From: JBAXGW01 sp037139195
GTDB taxonomy: Bacteria; Bacteroidota; Bacteroidia; Bacteroidales; JAHJDW01
Length of the DNA stretch: 32,850 bases
Assembly: GCA_037139195.1 (NCBI GenBank)
Contig: JBAXGW010000052.1
Location: 1-32,850 of the forward strand
Reading direction: 5' to 3'
Within the stretch, counting starts at the first letter, position 1. Each line of letters begins with the position of its first letter. The position numbers and the translations under genes were made by a program. Below the pieces are notes generated by a model, which worked only from the letters and a program-made list of their open reading frames with translations, was not told the origin of the DNA and did no database searches. Shown here piece by piece: positions 14,108-23,076 of the stretch.

Positions 14108-16420
14108 CTAAATCATTTTTTCAAGAATTTTTTGTGTTAATTCCAAGGTTTTATAATCTCTTTCAAGCACTTCGAAAGGAATTACGAACTTGCAATCTTC
14201 TTTGTATCTGCTACATCCATAGGCAGAATTTCCACGCATCATCTCCCCTTTTCCGCATTTTGGACAAATCAACTTTTTAGACTTAACTTCTTTTGTGGCT
14301 TTTTCAGTTTCAATTTTAAACTCAGTGATAAAATTATCGTTCAAAATAATAACGCCATTCTGCTTTTCTTTATTAATTTCAAAACCTTTTATAACAGGTG
14401 TTTTGCGTTTTTTAATTAATGCAAAAAGCTGTTTATCTGAAAGTTTTTTGCCAAATTGCTCGAAATCTATTTTAAAATTACAACCCGATTTATATTCCGA
14501 ACAGCCATAAGCCGTTTTCCCTTTAATAATCTCTCCTGTTTTGCACTTTGGACACATCGCTTTTTCTTCAACCTCAGTCTTTTCATTCTTAACCTTAGCC
14601 TCGGTCTTAACCTCAATCTTCTCCTTTTTATCTTCTTCTATACTAATAACTTTATGGCTTTCCTGGCGAACCTCTGAAACTAAATCAGTTACCATAAGTT
14701 TCATTTCTTCAATAAAAACCTTCACATCATATTCACCACGCTCTACCTGACGAAGTTTCTTTTCCCACTGACCAGTTAACTCAACAGATTTTAGAAGTTC
14801 GTTATTAATTGTATTTATCAGTTCAATTCCAGTAGTTGTTGGAACTAAATTTTTATTTTGACGAGTTACATATTTGCGTTTGAAAAGAGTTTCAATGATA
14901 TTTGCTCGAGTTGAAGGACGCCCAATGCCATTTTCTTTCATTAAATCCCGTAGTTCTTCATCATCAACTTGCTTTCCAGCAGTTTCCATTCCTCGCAGCA
15001 AAGTAGCTTCGGTATGCATTTTGGGCGGTTGAGTTTGTTTTTCTTGCAAATCAGGTAAATGTTCGCCACGTTCGCCTTGCACAAAATTTGGCATTATCTG
15101 ACTTTCTTCTTCGCCTTCCTCTTTTTCATTTTCTTTTTTAGGATATAAAACACGCCAACCTTCTTCCAAAATAACTTTTCCGGTGGCTTTAAATTCAGTG
15201 CTATCAACATCTCCAATTACAGTTGTATTTGAAACAATGCAATCTGGATAGAATACAGAAATAAACCTTCTTGTAATAGTATCGTAAACTTGTTTTTCAA
15301 ACAATGTTAGTCCAGAAGGCCTAATGCCTGTAGGAATTATTGCATGGTGATCGGTGATTTTCTTGTCGTCAAAAACCTTTTTGCTTTTTCTAATTGGTTT
15401 TCCTAAAAGTGGCTCAACAAAATTGGCATAAGGCTCCAAGTTTTTCAGAATTCCCTCGCACTTTGGATATATATCGTTTGGCAAATAGGCTGTATCAACA
15501 CGTGGATAAGTAACCAATTTCTTTTCATAAAGACTTTGAATGTTTTTCAACGTATCATCGGCCGAAAAGCCAAATTTTTTATTGCATTCAACCTGAAGAG
15601 CTGTTAAATCAAAAAGTTTCTGAGGATGCTCATTTCCTTTTTTTTGCGTAAAAGAGATAATTTCAAACTCTTTGGATTTAATATCTTCAAGATTTTTAAT
15701 CGCTTCTTCTTTCGATTCGAAGCGACCTTTTGTAGCATTAAAAACTACATCACGGTATGTTGTTTTAAGTTCCCAATAAGTTTGAGAAACAAAATTCTGA
15801 ATTTCTAAAAATCGTTTAACAAGCAAAGCAAGTGTTGGCGTTTGCACTCGACCTATCGACAAAACACCTTTGCCATTTGCATATTTCAAAGTATATAAAC
15901 GGCTTGCATTCATTCCCAACAACCAATCACCTATAGCACGGGCATTTCCAGCAGCATAGAGCAAATCATAATCTTTTCCATCTTTCAAATTGTTAAAACC
16001 TTCTTTTATTGCTTCATCAGTCATCGAAGAAATCCAAAGTCGTTTTATTGGTTTCTCGCACCCAGCTTTAGAAAGCACCCAACGTTGGATCAATTCTCCT
16101 TCTATTCCAGCATCACCGCAGTTTATAACTTCAGTACAAGTTTCTACAAGCGATTTTATGGTATTAAATTGCTTTTCAACCCCATCGTTTTCAATTAATT
16201 TAATCCCAAAACGTGGCGGAATCATTGGCAAATAGTTGAAACTCCATGCTTTCCACTTTTCTGTATAATCGTCAGGATTTTTTAACGTGCAAAGATGCCC
16301 GAAAGTCCAGCTAACCAAATAGCCATTACCCTCAAAATAGCCGTCTTTACGATTATTAGAGCCTAAAATGCGTGCAATTTCGCGGGCAACACTTGGTTTT
16401 TCTGCTATACAGAGTTTCAA
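14108..16420 (-). CDS. topB: DNA topoisomerase III
   Basis: 770 aa type IA topoisomerase: TOPRIM start KLCIAEKPSVAREIARIL with catalytic Glu7, active-site Tyr305 in LVTYPRVDTAYL, MNASRLYTLKY and SIGRVQTPTLALL. Two C-terminal four-cysteine zinc ribbons follow (CPKCKTGEIIKGKTAYGC..C and CPKCGKGEMMRGNSAYGC..C). The enzyme relaxes and decatenates single-stranded DNA tangles during replication and recombination. Oddities: the TOPRIM DxDxE reads DAGIE (Gly105 in place of the second Asp), and the family start MKLCIAEKPS is reached from TTG at 16420, while the nearest ATG (16427) is out of frame. A TATTTTTG promoter element lies at 16449 to 16442. Confidence 0.93.
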   Translation of the reverse strand: MKLCIAEKPSVAREIARILGSNNRKDGYFEGNGYLVSWTFGHLCTLKNPDDYTEKWKAWSFNYLPMIPPRFGIKLIENDGVEKQFNTIKSLVETCTEVINCGDAGIEGELIQRWVLSKAGCEKPIKRLWISSMTDEAIKEGFNNLKDGKDYDLLYAAGNARAIGDWLLGMNASRLYTLKYANGKGVLSIGRVQTPTLALLVKRFLEIQNFVSQTYWELKTTYRDVVFNATKGRFESKEEAIKNLEDIKSKEFEIISFTQKKGNEHPQKLFDLTALQVECNKKFGFSADDTLKNIQSLYEKKLVTYPRVDTAYLPNDIYPKCEGILKNLEPYANFVEPLLGKPIRKSKKVFDDKKITDHHAIIPTGIRPSGLTLFEKQVYDTITRRFISVFYPDCIVSNTTVIGDVDSTEFKATGKVILEEGWRVLYPKKENEKEEGEEESQIMPNFVQGERGEHLPDLQEKQTQPPKMHTEATLLRGMETAGKQVDDEELRDLMKENGIGRPSTRANIIETLFKRKYVTRQNKNLVPTTTGIELINTINNELLKSVELTGQWEKKLRQVERGEYDVKVFIEEMKLMVTDLVSEVRQESHKVISIEEDKKEKIEVKTEAKVKNEKTEVEEKAMCPKCKTGEIIKGKTAYGCSEYKSGCNFKIDFEQFGKKLSDKQLFALIKKRKTPVIKGFEINKEKQNGVIILNDNFITEFKIETEKATKEVKSKKLICPKCGKGEMMRGNSAYGCSRYKEDCKFVIPFEVLERDYKTLELTQKILEKMI

Positions 16421-16441
16421 ATTTCATCTATTTTATAAGTA

Positions 16442-16449
16442 CAAAAATA
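16442..16449 (-). promoter_or_regulatory. -7 promoter element of topB
   Basis: TATTTTTG on the minus strand, a perfect TAnnTTTG, 21 bases before the TTG start. Confidence 0.5.
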
Positions 16450-16552
16450 CAGTTTTTATTTTTCTATTGTATTAAAAAAAAATTTGAATTGACAGATTCC
16501 TTAAAAAAAGTTAAACAATTCTCAATTCAACAACCTAATTATTAATTAATTC

Positions 16553-16574
16553 GTCTATATTCTATAATTTAGAC
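16553..16574 (+). promoter_or_regulatory. GTCTA/TAGAC inverted repeat upstream of surface-protein gene 1
   Basis: GTCTA (16553-16557), 12 bases, TAGAC (16570-16574), 31 bases before the ATG. The same half-sites with a 9-base spacer precede genes 2 and 3 of the array, so this is a candidate shared operator or RNA hairpin. Confidence 0.4.
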
Positions 16575-16605
16575 AATTCGACTGCAATAGTTTAAAAGCT
16601 CCACC

Positions 16606-19600
16606 ATGAAGAAAATATTTTTTATTGCAATTATAGTTTTAACAAACACTTTTTCATACGCTCAAAACGAAGCCAATAATTGGTATTTTGGCAATAAAGC
16701 AGGAATAACTTTTAATAGTGGCTCTCCTGTTGCACTTACAGGAAGCCAAATGAATGCTTGGGAAGGTGTTGCTACCATATCTGATCCAAGTGGCATGATG
16801 CTTTTTTACACAGATGGCATTAAAGTTTGGAATAGAAATCATGCTCAAATGACTAATGGTTCTGGATTAAAAGGTGATCCGTCATCAGCTCAGTCGGGAG
16901 TAATAGTTCCAAAGCCTGGAAATCCTAATTTGTATTATATTTTTTCTGTCCCTTATCAGGGAGGAAGCGTAATTACACCAGCCAGATTATACTATTCTTT
17001 AGTTAACATGAATTTATCAGGAGGGTTAGGAGATGTTGTAACAACAGAAAAAAACGTAAATATTTCGCCCAGCAATCGTGTGCAAGAAAAAATCACGGCT
17101 GTTTTACACTGCAATGGAAAAGATATTTGGGTTATTGCACATGAATATGGCACGAATAAGTTTTTAGTATATCTTGTTACAGCAACATCAACTCCCACTT
17201 TAATTAGCACTCAGGCAATAGGTGAAACTTGGGCTGGCGATGCAAATGGCTCTATAGGCATATTAAAAGCCTCATCCGACGGGAAAAGAATTGCAGAATC
17301 GGCAAACTCAAATGAAAAGGCTCAAGTATTAAATTTTGATAATTCAACAGGACAATTATCTAATCCAACAACTTTAACCAACTTAAAATGGTGCTATGGA
17401 GTAGAATTTTCTCCAAATAATAGTTTTCTCTATATTAGTACTTGGTATAATTTGACGCCTCAAAAAATTATTTCTCAATATAATCTTAATGCTGCTAATA
17501 TTAACTCATCACGTTTTGATATTACAACAGCTGCAAATGTAGGCTCATTACAACGTGGTCCAGATGGCAAAATATATGTTGCTAGAGATACAGATGATGG
17601 AGGTGGAGCTACCGAAGGCAAACAACACTTAGGAGTAATTAGCAATCCTAACAACCTTGGTGCCTCTTGCAATTATATCGAGCAAGCCGTTAATTTGGGT
17701 GGAAATGAAGCAACTCCTGCAAATGGTGGGCTTTCTCGATATGGTTTGCCAAATTTTATTCAAAGTTATTTTGAAGAACCTAACAATTGGTCGTATACAG
17801 ATACTTGCTTGGGAAATCCTACCCAATTTACAGCGGATATTCAATCGCAGCACGATTCTGTTAGATGGAACTTTGCTGGTCTTGGGAGTTCTACAAGTGA
17901 AAATTCTTCATTTGTTTTTCCTAATCCAGGAAACTATACCATAAATTTTTATATTTTTAAACGTTGTGATATTGACACAATAACAAAAACTATTAATATA
18001 AAGAATGGTCCTTTAGCTAGTATTTCAGGCCCTTTATCAATTTGTCCAAATTCAACCGCAAGCTATCAAGTTCCAAACAATTCTAATTATACCTACACAT
18101 GGTCAATAAACGGAAGTGGCACAATAAATGGTAGCACTAATACAAATCAAATCTCTGTTTTATGGGGAACATCAGGTTCAGGAACTATTTCTGTGTCTAT
18201 TACCGACAGTCAAGGTGGATGCTCCAGTGATTCAACTATTACTGTTGTAATAGCAAATAATTTAAGTATAAGCATTACTCCAAATGCTCCATCAATTTGC
18301 AATGGATCGCAAGTTGCACTAACAGCTTCTGGGGCTACACAATACTCTTGGACTCCAAACACTGGACTAACAGGAACAGGCTCTAATGTATTAGCTTCGC
18401 CCAGTACAACAACAATATATACTGTTAATGGCACAGACGCAAGTGGATGCAGTGGTTCTGCAAATGTTACAGTTACAGTTAACAATAATCCAACAATTCA
18501 AGTTAATCCAGCAAGTTCAACAATTTGTTTGAACTCAACAGTTAGTTTAACTGCTTCTGGTGCTAGCACGTATACTTGGTCGCCATCAACAAGTTTAAGT
18601 TCGGGGACTGGTTCAACTGTAATATCAACCCCAATTGCTAATACAAGCTACACAATTATTGGAACAGATGCTAATGGATGCACAGCTCAAACTACTGCAA
18701 ATGTAACAATTGCTCAAAATGTTACCCTAAATATAACACCATCAAGCCCAACAATTTGTCAAGGCTCATCTACAAACCTAACTGTTAGCGGAGCAGACAC
18801 TTATAATTGGTCGCCAAGTGCTGGATTAAACCAAACAACAGGAACAACAGTAGTTGCATCTCCTTTACAAACAACAACCTATTATGTTGTAGGAACTAAT
18901 GGCAACGGATGCAGTGGAAATGGACAAGTGGTTGTAACTGTTGGTACATCATTAAATATTTTGGTAACACCAAATAATCAAACCATTTGCAACGGCAATT
19001 CTGTAAATTTAACTGCATCTGGTGCTAATAATTATAGTTGGACCCCAAGTACAGGACTTTCTGCAATTAGTGGCGCTAGTGTTACCGCAACACCTTCAGA
19101 TACTACAATATATACTGTTTCTGGCACCGACAATACTGGCTGCACTGGAACAACTGAAGTAATTATCAATGTAAATCCAATTCCTAGTGTTTCTATAATT
19201 AGCCCTGATCAATCAATTTGCAGTGGTTCAAACATTCCAATTACAGCCCAAGGAGCCACAAGCTACTCTTGGTCTCCTAGCACCTATCTAAATCAAACAT
19301 CTGGCAGCACTGTTTCAGCAAATCCCAGTCTGAATATAGTTTATACTGTTACCGGAACATTAAACGGTTGTAGTGCTAGCGATAATATTTCTATAAATGT
19401 TGGTAATATCCACGCCCCAAGTTTAAGTGGGGCAACAACAATTTGCAATTTTAGCAATGGAATACCATACACAATTAATGGTTTATTGGCAAACTCTACC
19501 TATACTTGGACTTCAACAAATGGAACAATTATATCGAATACAGGCACAAACATTGAAGTTAACTGGGGAGCACAGGGTGTTGGAACGCTTAATTTACATA

Positions 19601-20823
19601 TTACTGACACTGTTTATAATTGTCAATTAGATACGAGCTATAATTTTACTATTATTTCATCTTATCATCCACAAATTATTCCTCAAACTGACACCGTTCA
19701 CATCTGCCCAACAGCTTTGGTTCAATTAGGAACTGACACAATTTATCCAAGCTATCAATGGCTACCTAGTGGAACAACAAATCCAGAATATTTTAACACA
19801 GATACTGGGTGGATAAAAGTTATTGTTGGAACTGGCACCTGTCAAGGTGCAGATAGTATTTTTGTTATAAGAGTGTATCCAAAGGTAATTGCAAATCCTT
19901 CTGATACTTTGATATGTAAAAACAGTGAAATACAATTATCAGCATCTGGTGTTGCCAGCTATCTTTGGACACCTAGCGCAGGATTGTCATCAGCAACCAT
20001 AAGCAATCCAAAAGCAACTCTAACAGCTACTACAAGGTATATTATTAAAGGGACTGACATTTATGGTTGTAGCGCATTTGACACTGTATTGATAAGTGTA
20101 AATCCATTTAATCCAATTTTATATGCATCAGCCGATACTATTTGCAGAGGCAATTCGGTTAGCTTTTTAATTTCAGATGGAGAAACATTCAAATGGACAC
20201 CAGATTCTTTATTAAGCAATGATACTATTAAGAATCCAATTGGAACTCCATTAAATTCGGCAGAGTTTAGTTGCTTAGTAAGCGATTCTATTGGTTGTGT
20301 TGAGCGTTTATCGCATATTGTAAAAGTTATAGAACCAGAAACATTTGATTTAGGTCCCGACTTGAGCATTTGCGACACTCAATTGCCATATTTCATTGAA
20401 GGACCATCAGGTTACTCGCAATACTTTTGGACGAATGGTTCAACTGAACAAATAACTGAAATAAAAGAAACTCAGTCCTTAATTTTAAACATTGAAACAA
20501 ATTGCGGAATCATTTCCGACTCAATAAATGTAGAAGTAAAAAATTGCAAATTAACAGTTTACATGCCTAATACATTTACGCCTGATAACGATAACTTAAA
20601 CGATATTTATGAAATTGAAGGTATGAATATTAAATCATTTAACGCAAGAATTTTCAATAGATGGGGCGAATTAATTTATGAATGGAATGAAACCATTCAA
20701 GGTTGGGATGGCAAGTATAAAGGCGAAAAAGTTCAGGCAGGTGTTTATGTTTTGGTACTAGAATTAGTTAGTGAATCCGGATTGAAATTTAATAAAGCTC
20801 AATCAGTAAATGTTATGTACTAA
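16606..20823 (+). CDS. T9SS type B surface protein with Ig/PKD-like repeats (array gene 1)
   Basis: 1405 aa. Signal peptide at residues 1-20. Residues ~21-390 form the beta-propeller-like N-terminal region seen in its two neighbours (NNWYFGNKAGITFNSGSPVAL, ATISDPSGMMLFYTDGIKVWN, FLPNFIQSYF-type end). A PKD-like domain (~395-465) precedes about ten Ig-like modules of ~75 aa; the central five are closest (pattern TICxGxxVxLTASGAxxYxWxP..GL ... YTVxGTDxxGC). The C-terminal ~85 residues (MPNTFTPDNDNLNDIYEI, FNRWGELIYEW, GWDGKYKGEKVQAGVYV) form the gliding-motility-associated T9SS type B domain. Likely a large adhesin or matrix protein at the cell surface. It ends in LKFNKAQSVNVMY, a tail that recurs as a fossil after gene 2. 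Confidence 0.9.
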   Translation: MKKIFFIAIIVLTNTFSYAQNEANNWYFGNKAGITFNSGSPVALTGSQMNAWEGVATISDPSGMMLFYTDGIKVWNRNHAQMTNGSGLKGDPSSAQSGVIVPKPGNPNLYYIFSVPYQGGSVITPARLYYSLVNMNLSGGLGDVVTTEKNVNISPSNRVQEKITAVLHCNGKDIWVIAHEYGTNKFLVYLVTATSTPTLISTQAIGETWAGDANGSIGILKASSDGKRIAESANSNEKAQVLNFDNSTGQLSNPTTLTNLKWCYGVEFSPNNSFLYISTWYNLTPQKIISQYNLNAANINSSRFDITTAANVGSLQRGPDGKIYVARDTDDGGGATEGKQHLGVISNPNNLGASCNYIEQAVNLGGNEATPANGGLSRYGLPNFIQSYFEEPNNWSYTDTCLGNPTQFTADIQSQHDSVRWNFAGLGSSTSENSSFVFPNPGNYTINFYIFKRCDIDTITKTINIKNGPLASISGPLSICPNSTASYQVPNNSNYTYTWSINGSGTINGSTNTNQISVLWGTSGSGTISVSITDSQGGCSSDSTITVVIANNLSISITPNAPSICNGSQVALTASGATQYSWTPNTGLTGTGSNVLASPSTTTIYTVNGTDASGCSGSANVTVTVNNNPTIQVNPASSTICLNSTVSLTASGASTYTWSPSTSLSSGTGSTVISTPIANTSYTIIGTDANGCTAQTTANVTIAQNVTLNITPSSPTICQGSSTNLTVSGADTYNWSPSAGLNQTTGTTVVASPLQTTTYYVVGTNGNGCSGNGQVVVTVGTSLNILVTPNNQTICNGNSVNLTASGANNYSWTPSTGLSAISGASVTATPSDTTIYTVSGTDNTGCTGTTEVIINVNPIPSVSIISPDQSICSGSNIPITAQGATSYSWSPSTYLNQTSGSTVSANPSLNIVYTVTGTLNGCSASDNISINVGNIHAPSLSGATTICNFSNGIPYTINGLLANSTYTWTSTNGTIISNTGTNIEVNWGAQGVGTLNLHITDTVYNCQLDTSYNFTIISSYHPQIIPQTDTVHICPTALVQLGTDTIYPSYQWLPSGTTNPEYFNTDTGWIKVIVGTGTCQGADSIFVIRVYPKVIANPSDTLICKNSEIQLSASGVASYLWTPSAGLSSATISNPKATLTATTRYIIKGTDIYGCSAFDTVLISVNPFNPILYASADTICRGNSVSFLISDGETFKWTPDSLLSNDTIKNPIGTPLNSAEFSCLVSDSIGCVERLSHIVKVIEPETFDLGPDLSICDTQLPYFIEGPSGYSQYFWTNGSTEQITEIKETQSLILNIETNCGIISDSINVEVKNCKLTVYMPNTFTPDNDNLNDIYEIEGMNIKSFNARIFNRWGELIYEWNETIQGWDGKYKGEKVQAGVYVLVLELVSESGLKFNKAQSVNVMY
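18255..19405 (+). repeat. Tandem Ig-like module repeats inside gene 1
   Basis: Five consecutive ~75-codon modules with the shared pattern ..P..xTICxGxxVxLTASGAxxYxWxPxxGL...TxYTVxGTDxxGCxG. Protein-level similarity is clear; DNA copies have diverged, so the expansion is not very recent. Confidence 0.8.
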
Positions 20824-20842
20824 TACAATTATTTGATGCGTC

Positions 20843-20886
20843 ATGCAACTTTTCGACCGTTTTAGTTGTCTAGTTTATAATTAGAC
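20843..20886 (+). repeat. Duplicated leader, copy A (before array gene 2)
   Basis: 44 bases, from ATGCAACTTTTCGACCGTTT to the TAGAC half-site, recur at 23025-23068 with one change. Contains the inverted repeat TTGTCTA (20866-20872) / TAGACAA (20882-20888). It also reads as a 13-codon frame MQLFDRFSCLVYN ending in TAG, 11 bases before the gene 2 ATG. Confidence 0.75.
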
Positions 20887-20895
20887 AATAAACTC

Positions 20896-22920
20896 ATGAA
20901 ATCAATATATCTTTTTTTTCTGCTATTTTTATTTTCATCACAGATATTTTGCCAAAAAGAAGCCAATATTTGGTATTTTGGGAATGCTGGAGTTGATTTT
21001 AATAGCGGCTCTCCAGTTGCATTAACTGATAGCAAAATGTCATCATTCGAAGGATGCGCAACGATCTCCGATGCAAGTGGACATTTGTTGTTTTATACGC
21101 AGGGCCTTGATGTCTGGAATAAAAACCATCAGATTATGAGCAACGGATCTGGTTTACTAGGCAGTCCAAGTACAACACAATCTGCTATAATTATTCCGAA
21201 ACCCGGTTCAAATACTATTTATTATATCTTCATAACAGGACAGGATACAGATCCAAATGGCATGACTTATTCGGAAGTTGATATGAGTCTAGATGGAGGA
21301 CTGGGAGGCATTGCTACAAACAAAAACATCCAATTATTAACACCAACTACTGAAAAAACTACAGCAGTAAAACATTCAAATGGCACAGATATATGGGTTA
21401 TTTCACATCAGGGGAGCAGTGATGCATTTTATGCATTCTTAGTAACCGCATCTGGCATAAGCAGCAATCCAATAGTAAGTCACTCTGGAACTTTAATAAA
21501 CACATATTCCATCGGATACATGAAAGCATCTCCTGACGGAAAAAAAATAGCCGTAGCTTATGGTAGTCCACAAAATAAACTTCAACTATTCGATTTTAAT
21601 TCAACTACAGGAGTTGTATCAAACCCGATAACAATTGGAGAAAATTATGCAGGTGAGGGTCCTTACGGTATAGAATTTTCGTCTTCAAACAAATTTCTTT
21701 ATCTTATTGTCGAAGGCTCTTCTATGGTTAGGCAATATGATTTAACTGCTCCAAATATTTCTCAATCAGAGCTAGTAATAGGCTCCTATGACACTTATTA
21801 CGGTTCAGCTGGGGCTCTCCAATTAGCAACCGATGGAAAAATTTATTTTCCATCTGGCAAACATTTAAGTGTAATTAACAATCCAAATGTAGCTGGAGTA
21901 GGATGCAATTTTATTGACAAATCATTTTATCTTGGAGATAAATTTGCTAATTATGGATTACCTAATTTTATTCAATCCTATTTTAATGGCTCCAGTTTCT
22001 CTTTTGAAAAAACTTGCTATTCCGATTCCACTACATTTATTTTATCTGCATCATCTTTTGATTCCATAACTTGGAATTTTGGAGATCCAAACTCAGGAAT
22101 TAATAATATTTCAAAAATTAAAAATCCCAAACATCAATTTTCAAACGCTGGAGTTTATAATGTTTCTGTAATTATCTATAATTATGGAAACACTGATACA
22201 TTAAGCCAAGCAGTTGAAATTTTTAAAACAAAAGTTGATTTGGGAAACGATACCACTTTATGCGAAAGTGAAACTCTTAAGCTAGATGCTTCTTTGCCTA
22301 ATGCATCGTACAAATGGCAAGATAATTCGAGTAATTCGGAGTTCGTGGTTAATCAAACTAATACATATTGGGTTGAAGTTACTTCGAATGGATGCTCTGA
22401 TATTGATTCCATAAAAGTAGATTATAATCCTATTCCTTCAATCAATCTTGGTAACGATACGATCATTTGTTCAAATATAGATTTCTTTTTAAATGCTTAT
22501 ACTGAAAATGCAAGTTACTTATGGAACAACGGTTCAAATAATGCTACCTTAAAAGTTTCAAATGCTGGATTTTATAATATTCAAATAACAGTTGATGGAT
22601 GTATAAATTCAGACAGCATTTTTATTTCACTTAAAACTTGTGATGCCATAATTGAAATGCCCAATGTTATTACTCCTAATGGCGACGGCATAAATGATTT
22701 ATTTGAACCTATAAAAATTGAAAACGTAGCATCAGCAAACATGAATATTTACAATCGCTGGGGAAATTTGCTTTTTCAATCAAATAATCTACCTATCAAA
22801 TGGGATGGGAAAACTAAAAATTCAGAATCTACTGAAGGAACCTATTTTTGGATAATTGAATATACCTCTCTAAATGGCGAAAAGCATAATATAAACGGGT
22901 ATCTTACGTTGTTAAAATAA
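20896..22920 (+). CDS. T9SS type B surface protein with PKD domain (array gene 2)
   Basis: 674 aa. Signal peptide at residues 1-20 (MKSIYLFFLLFLFSSQIFCQ). Propeller-like N-terminal region ~21-370 homologous to genes 1 and 3 (NIWYFGNAGVDFNSGSPVAL, ATISDASGHLLFYTQGLDVWN, YGLPNFIQSYFNGSSFSF). PKD domain about 375-450 (SITWNFGDPNSGINN, KHQFSNAGVYNVSVII). Two Ig-like repeats follow, each opening LGNDT(T/I)(L/I)C and containing Y(K/L)W. The type B domain is C-terminal (MPNVITPNGDGINDLFEPI, YNRWGNLLFQS, KWDGKTKNSESTEGTYFW). Its last 100 codons are DNA-identical to gene 3. Expected to be exported by the T9SS and attached or released at the surface. Binding target unknown. Confidence 0.9.
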   Translation: MKSIYLFFLLFLFSSQIFCQKEANIWYFGNAGVDFNSGSPVALTDSKMSSFEGCATISDASGHLLFYTQGLDVWNKNHQIMSNGSGLLGSPSTTQSAIIIPKPGSNTIYYIFITGQDTDPNGMTYSEVDMSLDGGLGGIATNKNIQLLTPTTEKTTAVKHSNGTDIWVISHQGSSDAFYAFLVTASGISSNPIVSHSGTLINTYSIGYMKASPDGKKIAVAYGSPQNKLQLFDFNSTTGVVSNPITIGENYAGEGPYGIEFSSSNKFLYLIVEGSSMVRQYDLTAPNISQSELVIGSYDTYYGSAGALQLATDGKIYFPSGKHLSVINNPNVAGVGCNFIDKSFYLGDKFANYGLPNFIQSYFNGSSFSFEKTCYSDSTTFILSASSFDSITWNFGDPNSGINNISKIKNPKHQFSNAGVYNVSVIIYNYGNTDTLSQAVEIFKTKVDLGNDTTLCESETLKLDASLPNASYKWQDNSSNSEFVVNQTNTYWVEVTSNGCSDIDSIKVDYNPIPSINLGNDTIICSNIDFFLNAYTENASYLWNNGSNNATLKVSNAGFYNIQITVDGCINSDSIFISLKTCDAIIEMPNVITPNGDGINDLFEPIKIENVASANMNIYNRWGNLLFQSNNLPIKWDGKTKNSESTEGTYFWIIEYTSLNGEKHNINGYLTLLK

Positions 22921-22945
22921 TTCAAAAAACAAATAGCTGCAAGGT

Positions 22946-23005
22946 TTATTTATTGAATCGAATTTGAAATTCAACAAAATCCAAACAGTAAATGTGATGT
23001 ACTAA
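22946..23005 (+). pseudogene. Fossil C-terminal tail of a gene 1-type protein
   Basis: In frame, 22964-23005 reads LKFNKIQTVNVMY then stop, against LKFNKAQSVNVMY then stop at the end of gene 1. Extending left, about 14 of 19 residues agree (ESN versus ESG before it). It lies 25 bases after the intact stop of gene 2 and just before the duplicated leader of gene 3, the same arrangement as gene 1 tail, leader, gene 2. It has no start and cannot be an independent gene. Confidence 0.75.
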
Positions 23006-23024
23006 TTTAAAAATATTATTATAG

Positions 23025-23068
23025 ATGCAACTTTTCGACCGTTTTAGTTGTCTAGTTTGTAATTAGAC
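23025..23068 (+). repeat. Duplicated leader, copy B (before array gene 3)
   Basis: 43 of 44 bases identical to 20843-20886. The half-sites GTCTA (23050-23054) and TAGAC (23064-23068) are kept with the same 9-base spacer. The 13-codon frame is kept too (Tyr12 to Cys by the single change). Confidence 0.75.
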
Positions 23069-23076
23069 CATAAAAT

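Noticed and set aside
18255..19405. Regularly spaced repeats as a possible CRISPR array
   Set aside because: They are ~75-codon protein modules in one open frame with diverged DNA, not short identical repeats with spacers.
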